Origin: Paracoccus albus
GTDB taxonomy: Bacteria; Pseudomonadota; Alphaproteobacteria; Rhodobacterales; Rhodobacteraceae
Assembly: GCF_027913035.1 (NCBI RefSeq)
Contig: NZ_CP115775.1
Coordinates: 930,001-994,000, forward strand
Length of the DNA stretch: 64,000 nt
Reading direction: 5' to 3'
Shown here: piece after piece, positions 57,010-64,000 of the stretch
Numbering within the stretch: position 1 is the first letter of the stretch
Layout: each line of letters begins with the position of its first letter
Position numbers and translations under genes: made by a program
Notes under the pieces: generated by a model
The model's input: the letters and a program-made list of their open reading frames with translations, nothing else
The model's database searches: none
Told to the model about the DNA's origin: nothing

Positions 57010-58339
57010 AGGTACGCTGGGCTTTTCGCTCTACGATGTCAGCCTTGCCGGTGCTGGGGCATCCGCTGCGCTGGTCGAAGTGTTCGGCGGTCTCGAAAAC
57101 TTCACTGCGGCAACATCTCGTTACTACGACTTGTTCTATACGGACGCAGAAAAGCTTGCGAACACCACGGGCGCGGTCTCGGAAGCGCTCGCAGAACTTG
57201 GCCTGAGCATGCCAGATACACAAGAAGCGTATCGGGCGATGGTCGATCAGGCAAAGGCGCTGAATACCGAACTTGGTGATGAGATGTTTGCCACTCTGGT
57301 AAACCTCGCCCCCCAGATGCGTGAGATATTCGATGCGGCGGCAGATGGCGCAACGGCAATGTCGTCCGCCAGCCAGATTGCAGCCGAGGCGACGGCGAAT
57401 ACCGCTGCGATCAGCGAGCAGTCCAAGCTACAGATCGACGCCGCGATGAGCACGATCCGAAGCGCGTTTGCGTCTGTCGGTATGACTGCACCGACAACTG
57501 TAGAAGGAATAACAGCAGCGGCTGGGGCTATGGCGTCAATGGGCGCGGCTGGGCAGGCTGCTGCAGCTAATATTGCGGGCGCGGTGGCGACAATCAGGGC
57601 GGCATCGGCGGCGGCAGCTAGTGCGGCTGCATCAGCGCAAGCGTCAGCAGCGCGGGCATCGTCAGCAGCATCAAAACCTGTAGATACGGATAAAAACGGC
57701 AATCCGGTAAACTACGGTAAGTATTGGACCGCGTCCGACGACAAAGATTACACCAAACTCACCTACGAGCAGATCGAGCATAAACTGGGGGCAATCAACG
57801 CCTCAAAGGGCGAAAAAATCCCATACAACCTAGCGCAAGCGGCTCGGTCAGCAAGTGGCGGTGGTGGCGGGTCATCCAGAAGTCGGGCATCGTCGGCAAA
57901 GTCCGCCCGTGAGGCGGCTGCGAACGCCGAGGCATCTGAATTTGAGCGGTTGCAGCGCCAGCTTTGGCAATTGCAGGGTTGCGACGACTTGATCCGCGCG
58001 GCGGAGATAGACGATCTAAAAAGTGATCGAAACCGGGCGATTTACGATCAAATTCAGGCGCTGGAAAAAATGACGGATGCGCTTGAGGGCATTGAGCCTT
58101 CCGGCTACGCGACCCGCAGCGAATACGAATGGGCGCGGGCGCGGGCTGGCAACGCCCCGGCAGAAGCCTTGGCGGCCGAGGAAGCGGCCAAAGAGGAAGC
58201 AAAGAAGGCCGCAGAAGAAGCGAAACAGGCAGCCGTCGAAACCCGTGATTACATGCGGAACGGCCTGCTGACGTGGATGAAAATGCTGCGCCTGATGAAA
58301 GAAGAGCGGATTGACCGCCTGACGGAGGACGCTGCGTAA
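57010..58339 (+). pseudogene. phage tail tape measure protein, C-terminal fragment
   Basis: About 440 residues with the tape-measure signature ALVEVFGGLENFTAATSRYYDLFYTDAEKLA. Long Ala/Ser-rich helical stretches (AAGAMASMGAAGQAAAANIAG) and a GGGGGSSRSRA hinge follow, then a charged coiled coil (EEAAKEEAKKAAEEAKQAA). Tape-measure proteins set tail length and are normally several times longer. Homology begins at about 57010, where it abuts the minus-strand frame, so the N-terminal part is deleted. The next gene starts directly at its stop. Confidence 0.82.
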
Positions 58340-59245
58340 ATGTCCGATTTCAAAATCATCAAGGGGATCGATGTTACACCGTCGATCCTCTCAAGCAGCG
58401 TGCCGATTACTGAAACGCAATGGACCTCTGGCACATATGGCGTTGGGGCTGAGCGCTATGTGTTGCCGTCCTATGATCTGTATAGGTCAGCCATAGCTAG
58501 CAATACCGACGCGCCTGTTGCGGGGGCGGCAAAAGACCCGCAGACATGGGTTAAGATCGGCAAGGTCAACAGATGGAAAATGTTTTCGGAATCCATCGGC
58601 GAGAAGACTGTCTCCGACGATCCGGTCACAATCTCGATTGATGTGCCGCCGACGACGAACTCAATCGCTTTTTTCGGGGTCACGGGTGTCGATATCATCC
58701 GGGTCAAGACATTCACGGGCAGCACGGAGACCGGCGAATTTATCCTTGCCCTGACGAACTCGACAGCGATCGACAACTATTACGACTGGTTTTTCGCCCC
58801 CTTCGAGGAGGCTGAGGAAACCGTCAATTTTGATCTGCCCGGATATGGCACCGACCGAATAGAGATCACGATTGACAGCGATCAGACGATTGCCATCGGC
58901 AGCCTGGTGCTTGGCGAACAGTTTGTGATTGGTCGGACGCTCATCAACGTCAGGACCGGGATCGAAGATTTTTCGCTCAAGGAGCGCGACGAGTGGGGCG
59001 GCTTCGTGATTACGGAACGCGGTTTCAGCAAGACGATGGACCTGCCGATTTTGGTGGATTCGTCGCGCATCTGGGCTGTCACCCGCGCTCTTGCAAACGT
59101 CCGGGCAAAGTCAACTGTTTTTGTCGGATCAGAGGCGCACCCGGAAACAATAACCTTGGGATTTTACAAGTCGTTCGAGGTGCTGCGGCAAACAACGGAG
59201 CACGCCGAAATGAACATCGAAGTTGAAGGGATCGACCAGCGATGA
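58340..59245 (+). CDS. phage tail protein
   Basis: A 301-residue protein starting two bases after the tape-measure stop codon position. It is beta-rich, with segments such as LPSYDLYRSAIASNTDAPVA, IAFFGVTGVDIIRVKTFTGS and WGGFVITERGFSKTMDLPIL. I take it for a tail-tip or carbohydrate-binding tail protein from its place after the tape measure. It overlaps the next start by four bases. The exact family is unknown. Confidence 0.68.
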   Translation: MSDFKIIKGIDVTPSILSSSVPITETQWTSGTYGVGAERYVLPSYDLYRSAIASNTDAPVAGAAKDPQTWVKIGKVNRWKMFSESIGEKTVSDDPVTISIDVPPTTNSIAFFGVTGVDIIRVKTFTGSTETGEFILALTNSTAIDNYYDWFFAPFEEAEETVNFDLPGYGTDRIEITIDSDQTIAIGSLVLGEQFVIGRTLINVRTGIEDFSLKERDEWGGFVITERGFSKTMDLPILVDSSRIWAVTRALANVRAKSTVFVGSEAHPETITLGFYKSFEVLRQTTEHAEMNIEVEGIDQR

Positions 59246-60039
59246 GTATCAGCATACGTTTTACCGACTTCATCGGGCCGAACCGGGCGAACAAGGCCGA
59301 ATTTAACGCGGCGATGAATGAATTTATGACGGTCGAATGGCCGACATGGATCGATGAGGCCAATGAGTTTGCCGATGCCGTGGATGCGACGGAAATCAGC
59401 ATTCAGGATGCGGTTGTTCAGGTCGAATCCCTGTCCACCACGATTTTCGCGACGGCGGGCTACGTTGGCCACTGGATTTACCTCTCAGGCCCGCTGTCCA
59501 TGCCGGCGACCACATCGCACGAAAATGGGTTGTGGGTTCTGCAACAAGATATCCCCGAAGCCAGTGCGGTAGAGCCGGGCAGAAATCCTGCAACCTGGCG
59601 TCCTGTCGAGGAGGTTATAGGGGTGGCACAGGTCGATCTGACCGTCGAGTTTCTTGCCGTTGATCGGATCGCAACGAAGAATGAGTTTCTGAGCGGCGCG
59701 GCGGGTAAGGTGCTGACTGCTGATGTGGTCAAGGAGTCGACGGAATACGCCAACCTGTCGTCGACGGCCACGGTAACCGCCAATATGGCGACGGGGGTCA
59801 ATTTCCACCTCACGACAACCCGAAACGTCACATTTGGGACGCCAACCAATCGCGTCGAGGGCCGATCCGGGTTTATCGTGATCGACCTCGGCGGCAGTCA
59901 TACCGTTGGGTTTAACGGGACGTGGATCGTCCCATCGACGGTTGATCTGTCCGGTTCGAATGGCACCCGGCACATTCTGGGCTATGCCGTGCTGCCCGGT
60001 GGGCAGATACAGGTTAATCAAATCAACGAGGTGGCGTAA
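59242..60039 (+). CDS. phage structural protein, probable tail fibre or tip
   Basis: A 265-residue protein. The helical N-terminal part reads RANKAEFNAAMNEFMTVEWPTWIDEANEF, typical of fibre-attachment proteins. The C-terminal part is beta-rich (FHLTTTRNVTFGTPTNRVEGRSGFIVIDLGGSHTVGF is one block), as in fibre needles. It overlaps both neighbours, so the tail genes form one unit. The assignment rests on context. Confidence 0.65.
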   Translation: MSISIRFTDFIGPNRANKAEFNAAMNEFMTVEWPTWIDEANEFADAVDATEISIQDAVVQVESLSTTIFATAGYVGHWIYLSGPLSMPATTSHENGLWVLQQDIPEASAVEPGRNPATWRPVEEVIGVAQVDLTVEFLAVDRIATKNEFLSGAAGKVLTADVVKESTEYANLSSTATVTANMATGVNFHLTTTRNVTFGTPTNRVEGRSGFIVIDLGGSHTVGFNGTWIVPSTVDLSGSNGTRHILGYAVLPGGQIQVNQINEVA

Positions 60040-60686
60040 TGCTGCCCGGATTGTCTGCCGCACCGCTGCTGGCGAGACCGCGATCTATTGTTGAGCGTCG
60101 GAAACTGACGAATTTGCTGACGTTTTATAATAATGACCGCCGCCCAAAAGGGGATGTGGCGCTGTTCTCGAACGGCAAGCAAACCAAGGGTAACGTTAAT
60201 CCGACGCCAAGCATTGTTGAGTTGATTTCAGGCTCCAGATATTCTGCTGTTGGCGTCCTGCTCGGCGGGGTCAATAGTAGTAATTGGGATCACGATCCAC
60301 TCAATGGGACGGCTGGTTTTGAGTGGGAAATCGTCGACGGTTCATACGCTTCCGAGACGTTCATTTGCTGTGGATTTAACTTGCCGGAGGGACGTCCGCC
60401 ACGGAATTTCACTTCCGCCGATGTGCTTTGGAGTGGGGCATCGGAAGGCACCGGCGCCCTTAATCTGACAATTCCGACATCAACTGAGGTCACTGTTCCG
60501 TCAATTATCGTCGCTGGCTATGGTAGTTTCAACACCTCTACTAACCGTGGCATGACGACAATATGGGACGCCCCGGAACTGCCCGATATCACGGCGCAGA
60601 GGACAGGTGATTACGGCATCGTCACATCGATCAAGGCGTCCGCGTATACGGGATGTGGCGTGCCCCCATCGGGTGGTCCGGTTTGA
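60039..60686 (+). pseudogene. phage tail-region protein, 3' end replaced by the IS407-group copy
   Basis: The native frame runs from 60039 to 60655 (about 205 residues): LLTFYNNDRRPKGDVALFSNG, then GFEWEIVDGSYASETFICCGF and NLTIPTSTEVTVPSIIVAGYGS, a beta-rich protein similar in style to host-contact proteins. At 60656 the IS begins, and ten IS-encoded codons supply a stop at 60686. The remaining C-terminus is not found beyond the IS. Confidence 0.65.
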
Positions 60687-60689
60687 TTG

Positions 60690-61505
60690 TTAGTGCATCG
60701 TGGGCCTCTGGTCCATCGGGACGATGCTTTCGGGCGCAGGCGGACGGTAACCCAATGCGCTGTGCGGCCTGACTGTGTTGTAGTGGATACGCCATTGCTC
60801 GATCAGGACTTGGGCCTCCCTTAGGCTGTAGAAGATTTCTCCGTTGAGCAGTTCGTCGCGGAACCGGGCATTGAAGCTTTCACAGTATCCGTTTTCCCAT
60901 GGTGAGCCTGGTTCGATGTAAGCCGTTTTCGCGCCGACGGCTGCAATCCACTCCCGCACCTTCTGCGCGATAAATTCCGGCCCATTGTCGGATCTTATGT
61001 ATTCCGGCGTGCCGCGGAGGATGAACAGGTCGGTCAATGCATCCAGCACATCGGTTGAGTTGAGCTTGCGATCGACGCGGATCATCAGCGCCTCCCTGGT
61101 GTGTTCGTCAATGATATTCAGCGTCCGATAGACCCGCCCGTCAGCAGTGCGGTCTTGAACGAAGTCGTATGACCAGACATGGTTTGGACGCTCCGGCCTG
61201 AGCCGGACGCATGACCCATCGTTCAGCCAGAGCCGCCCTTTCTTCTTTTGCTTTTGCGGGACCTTCAGCCCTTCACGTCGCCAGATGCGCTCGACCCGCT
61301 TGTGGTTCACACACCAGCCCGCGTTGTTCAGCAGACCCGTCACCATGCGATATCCATAGCGCCCGTATTTGTCGGCCAGTTCGATGATGTCATCGGTCAG
61401 ACGCTCTTCATTGGCGCGGCCCTGCGGTATCTTGCGCTGCGTAGATCGATGCTGACCGAGCGCGCGGCAGGCGCGGCGTTCGGACACGCCGAGTTCCCGC
61501 CGCAC
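60690..61505 (-). CDS. IS407-group transposase OrfB, copy 3
   Basis: A 271-residue DDE integrase identical in sequence to copy 1 (RPERPNHVW version). The frame opens at about 61550, overlapping orfA. Confidence 0.92.
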   Translation of the reverse strand: MRRELGVSERRACRALGQHRSTQRKIPQGRANEERLTDDIIELADKYGRYGYRMVTGLLNNAGWCVNHKRVERIWRREGLKVPQKQKKKGRLWLNDGSCVRLRPERPNHVWSYDFVQDRTADGRVYRTLNIIDEHTREALMIRVDRKLNSTDVLDALTDLFILRGTPEYIRSDNGPEFIAQKVREWIAAVGAKTAYIEPGSPWENGYCESFNARFRDELLNGEIFYSLREAQVLIEQWRIHYNTVRPHSALGYRPPAPESIVPMDQRPTMH

Positions 61506-61537
61506 ATGGTCGATGCACTTGCGACGACGCGAAGGGC

Positions 61538-61816
61538 TTAGAAGTTTCCCTTCGCCGCTTCCGTCAGGATGAGCTTGTCCAAGGTCAAATCGGACACCGC
61601 CCGTCGCAGCCGTTGGTTCTCTTTCTCCAGCTCTTTCAGCCGCGTGAGCTGCGACCGCTGCATCCCGCCATAGAGCTTACGCCAGCGGTAAAACGTCTGC
61701 TCCGTCACGCCGATCTGGCGCACCGCCTCGGCAATCGTTGCGCCTTGCCCTTGCAGAACTTCTACCTGCCGAAGCTTCGATACAACATCTTCGGGCTTCT
61801 CTCGTTTCCCAGCCAT
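61538..61816 (-). CDS. IS407-group transposase OrfA, copy 3
   Basis: A 92-residue helix-turn-helix protein identical to the other two copies. Confidence 0.93.
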   Translation of the reverse strand: MAGKREKPEDVVSKLRQVEVLQGQGATIAEAVRQIGVTEQTFYRWRKLYGGMQRSQLTRLKELEKENQRLRRAVSDLTLDKLILTEAAKGNF

Positions 61817-61882
61817 CGCTGATCCTCCAATATACGGGACAATCTATCCCAGTTGGTGGACCACTTTCAGGGGGCTACTCCA

Positions 61883-62100
61883 CGGGGCTGCCGTGATGCA
61901 GGTCCCGCTTTTCTGGTATTTCCTGCCGCTTCACCTGTTCAACGGGTGGCATCGGCGGCGATAGCGATAGGATTTTGAATCTGCCGCCGTTTAACGCGCC
62001 CAAACTGTGCCGCAGCACAATTAAGTCGAAATCTAAACCCCTCGAATCAGGCCAAAACCGTGAACACAAGGCGGTTTTTGCGTGAACAAAGGCAATACCT
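61883..62100. other. residual prophage sequence before attR
   Basis: 218 bases between the IS and attR. A plus-strand frame reads GAAVMQVPLFWYFLPLHLFNGWHRRR and then stops at about 61960, possibly the end of a small hydrophobic phage protein cut by the IS. The last 100 bases are AT-richer and hold no gene that I can support. No integrase remnant is visible. Confidence 0.4.
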
Positions 62101-62150
62101 CTGCCCTCCGAAGGCAGAGGCCAGAGGTTCGAATCCTCTCGGGTGCGCCA
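62101..62150 (+). repeat. prophage attachment site attR (50-bp core)
   Basis: Identical to the 3' 50 bases of tRNA-Arg(CCG) at 56681-56730. It lacks the 5' half of the tRNA and so is not a functional gene. Confidence 0.93.
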
Positions 62151-62833
62151 TTTCGCATATTTCCCCGTCCAAATCACAGCGATCATATCGTAGCGCATCC
62201 ATTGCCTTTTTGCGGTTCGGGCAATGTAGCTTCGTATGACGTGCGGGCTAAGACTCCAAACTCGGCATCTTCGCGCACAATTCTGAAAGTTGTCTGCCGG
62301 CCAGGAGGACTTCAGGCCGTGCTTCGTTTGCCCGTATCACCAGATGATATGCAGACTTGTTGGCCATAGCGGTGACGGGCAAGCCGACGAGACCGTGTTT
62401 TTTGCCCAGTGTGCAGCGGTTGGAAGTCGAAGCATTGCCAGCCCCAATCCCTCTGCCGCCGCCAAGAGGACCATGTCGTAGTCCTCAAATCTGCGATCCC
62501 GTTCTCGCGGACGATAGGCAATGCCGTGTCATGGCAGCACCCTTGTGCGAAGTGCGCGAAACAATCCGATTGTTGCGTCGCGGCCGTACCTGGTGCTATT
62601 CTCACAAAGAAAGCTGAGCGCTTTTGTTTTTGTTTTGATCCCTGTTCCGGTTGCCGCCGGGCAGGGGTTTTTGTTTCACTGTATCGTCGGAATTCTCCAG
62701 ATGCCGGACCGGGCTGTATGGGTTTTGTACCGGTGTTCTTTACATGTTCCCGTACAAAAGCCGGAAAATCCCGTACGATGTTGCAAGGCCGTTTAGAAAT
62801 GTCAGCGCAAAAAACTGTATTTACTTGATTTTT
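62151..62833. other. intergenic region without a supported gene
   Basis: 683 bases between attR and tRNA-Arg(CCT). Frames of up to 180 codons exist on both strands, but all have irregular codon use, weak starts and no motif I recognise. The stretch at 62290-62600 is Cys/Arg/Ser-rich in every frame, as decayed genes often are. Confidence 0.5.
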
Positions 62834-62910
62834 TGGCGACCCCGGCAGGATTTGAACCTGCAACCTGCCCCTTAGGAGGGGGCTGCTCTATCCAGTTGAG
62901 CCACGGGGCC
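62834..62910 (-). tRNA. tRNA-Arg(CCT)
   Basis: Read on the minus strand: acceptor GGCCCCG/CGGGGTC, D-loop GGCTCAACTGGATAGAGC, anticodon loop CTCCTAA giving CCT, T-arm GCAGGTTCAAATCCTGC, discriminator G and an encoded CCA. Confidence 0.95.
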
Positions 62911-63008
62911 GACGCGTCTCTTGTGCCGGTCTTGGCCTGATTTGGCAAGGTGCTTGCCCTGATGGGCTGTCATGCGCTAACTCAAGCAAACTGTACAGGT
63001 TACAAAAC

Positions 63009-64000
63009 ATGCCGCACCGCAACAAACGCCGTCCTCTGACACTTCGGGATGTGTCTGAAGCATCAGGCGTATCGGAGATGACCGTAAGCCGCGTGTTGCG
63101 GAATCGAGGAGATGTTTCTGCTGCGACGCGCGAAAAGGTGCTGACTGCGGCCAAAGCGCTTGGTTACGTTCCCAACAAGATTGCTGGCGGTCTGGCCAGC
63201 CAGCAGGTCAACCTTGTGGCCGTGGTTATTCCGTCGCTGTCCAACCTTGTCTTTCCCGATGTGCTGACGGGGATTTCGGCAGAGCTTGACGATACGCCGT
63301 ATCAGCCGGTCATAGGGGTGACGAATTATTCCTTGTCGCGTGAGGAGGCTGTTCTTTACGACATGCTGTCCTGGCGGCCCTCGGGCGTGATTCTGGCCGG
63401 GCTGGAACATAATCTGGCCGCGCGCGCGATGCTGGATGCGGTTTCGGTTCCGGTGATCGAGATCATGGATGTCGATGGCGATCAGATAATCGATTCAGCC
63501 GTCGGCATCAGCCACAGGCAAGCCGGCCGGCAGATGGCGGAGGAAATCCTGGCGGCAGGATATCGCAAGATCGGTTTCATCGGAACGCATATGCCGGAAG
63601 ATCACAGGGCAAAGAAGCGGCTTGAGGGGTTTGAGGCGGCGTTGAACGCAGCCGGTGTTACGCTTGCCGCGCGGGAGTTCTATCAGGGCGGCTCTTCGCT
63701 TTCGAAAGGCCGCGAACTGACCGAACGGATATTGCAGCGTCAACCAGATCTGGACTTTCTGTACTACTCTAACGACATGATAGGCGCGGGCGGACTGATC
63801 TGGTGTCTTGAAAAAGGATACGACATTCCCGGCCAACTTGGCCTTGCCGGGTTCAATGGTGTCGACCTGCTGGAGGGGCTGCCAGTGCGCCTGACGACCA
63901 CGGATGCCCGCAGGGTTGAAATCGGGCGTCGCGCGGCAAGAATTGTGGCGGGCAAGGAGCCGCGTCCTGACAATGGAAAGCTGGCGCTTTCCCCTCATAT
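63009..64000 (+). CDS. LacI family transcriptional repressor, GntR-like (runs off the window)
   Basis: At least 330 residues. An N-terminal LacI helix-turn-helix (TLRDVSEASGVSEMTVSRVLRN) and hinge (AAKALGYVPNKIAGGLAS) are followed by a periplasmic-binding-type effector domain (VAVVIPSLSNLVFPDVLTGI, YRKIGFIGTHMPEDHRAKKR, LDFLYYSNDMIGAGGL). The pattern is that of the gluconate repressor group within LacI, often beside gluconate kinase and permease genes, which would lie beyond 64000. A CTGTACAG palindrome at about 62990 could be its own operator. The end of the protein is outside the window. Confidence 0.88.
   Translation, partial: MPHRNKRRPLTLRDVSEASGVSEMTVSRVLRNRGDVSAATREKVLTAAKALGYVPNKIAGGLASQQVNLVAVVIPSLSNLVFPDVLTGISAELDDTPYQPVIGVTNYSLSREEAVLYDMLSWRPSGVILAGLEHNLAARAMLDAVSVPVIEIMDVDGDQIIDSAVGISHRQAGRQMAEEILAAGYRKIGFIGTHMPEDHRAKKRLEGFEAALNAAGVTLAAREFYQGGSSLSKGRELTERILQRQPDLDFLYYSNDMIGAGGLIWCLEKGYDIPGQLGLAGFNGVDLLEGLPVRLTTTDARRVEIGRRAARIVAGKEPRPDNGKLALSPH

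Larger units (their letters stand above)
60656..61882 (-). mobile_element. IS3 family, IS407-group insertion sequence, copy 3
   Basis: The same 1227-bp element as at 8311 and 14003, in inverse orientation. The flanks are GATG (left) and CGGG (right), so no target duplication remains and prophage DNA beside it was probably deleted. Both frames are intact. Confidence 0.94.
56731..62100 (+). mobile_element. prophage remnant integrated in tRNA-Arg(CCG)
   Basis: 5.4 kb between two copies of the 50-bp tRNA-derived repeat. It contains a minus-strand gene fragment, a tape-measure fragment, three further tail or fibre genes on the plus strand and an IS407-group insertion. No integrase, repressor, terminase, portal or lysis gene is seen, so the prophage has lost most of its genome but kept both attachment sites. 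Codon use and GC are lower than in the suf operon. Confidence 0.9.

Noticed and set aside
56731..60655. A complete tailocin
   Set aside because: No sheath, tube, baseplate or lysis genes are visible, and the tape measure is truncated.
62101..62150. A second tRNA-Arg gene at attR
   Set aside because: Only the 3' half is present, with no acceptor 5' strand or D-arm. It is the phage attachment repeat.
62312..62863. 183-codon minus-strand frame after attR
   Set aside because: It runs into tRNA-Arg(CCT), has irregular composition and shows no motif.

Overview
The window looks like a chromosome segment of a GC-rich alphaproteobacterium of the Rhodobacterales, most like Paracoccus or a close relative. 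This is judged from gene order (rpsB-tsf, cmk-rpsA-ihfB-lapA-trpF, trgB-cysK, a suf cluster with YIP1-type membrane genes) and from protein sequence feel; no search was run.

Positions 1 to about 19,390 are an accessory island ending beside tRNA-Ser(CGA). It holds a 5'-truncated type III restriction helicase, a 1.5 kb scrap of prophage (terminase and gpW-like gene), a type I restriction locus (hsdR with an N-terminal HNH domain, plus hsdS, but no hsdM in view), and many insertion sequences: two IS407-group IS3 copies, a frameshifted IS256 element, IS5 and IS6 remnants. It also holds a large autotransporter gene that is dead twice over: an amber codon inside its signal peptide and an IS407-group insertion with a 4-bp target duplication.

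From 19.5 to 26.8 kb the sequence is ordinary: trgB-like Nudix hydrolase, cysK, an MscS-family channel, and hmgA behind a promoter whose spacer contains a perfect palindrome. After tRNA-Val and a decayed IS630 comes a minus-strand chemotaxis operon (STAS, cheY, cheA, cheW, cheR, cheY, orf). Its cheR is split by an IS5-family element with an IS110-family element sitting at the end of that IS5. The IS110 has a structured noncoding leader, a candidate bridge RNA.

From 35 to 56.6 kb is core genome: rpsB-tsf, cmk, rpsA, ihfB, lapA, trpF, sufE, a TauE exporter, a Crp/Fnr regulator, dodecin, ilvE, a MarR regulator, the ComM-type AAA ATPase, coaBC, and the desulfurase-sufBCD-YIP1-sufS iron-sulfur cluster assembly operon.

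At 56,654 a tRNA-Arg(CCG) gene is the attachment site of a prophage remnant. A 50-bp direct repeat of its 3' part recurs at 62,101, and between the repeats lie tail genes, a third IS407-group copy and no integrase. The window closes with tRNA-Arg(CCT) and the start of a LacI-family repressor running off the end.
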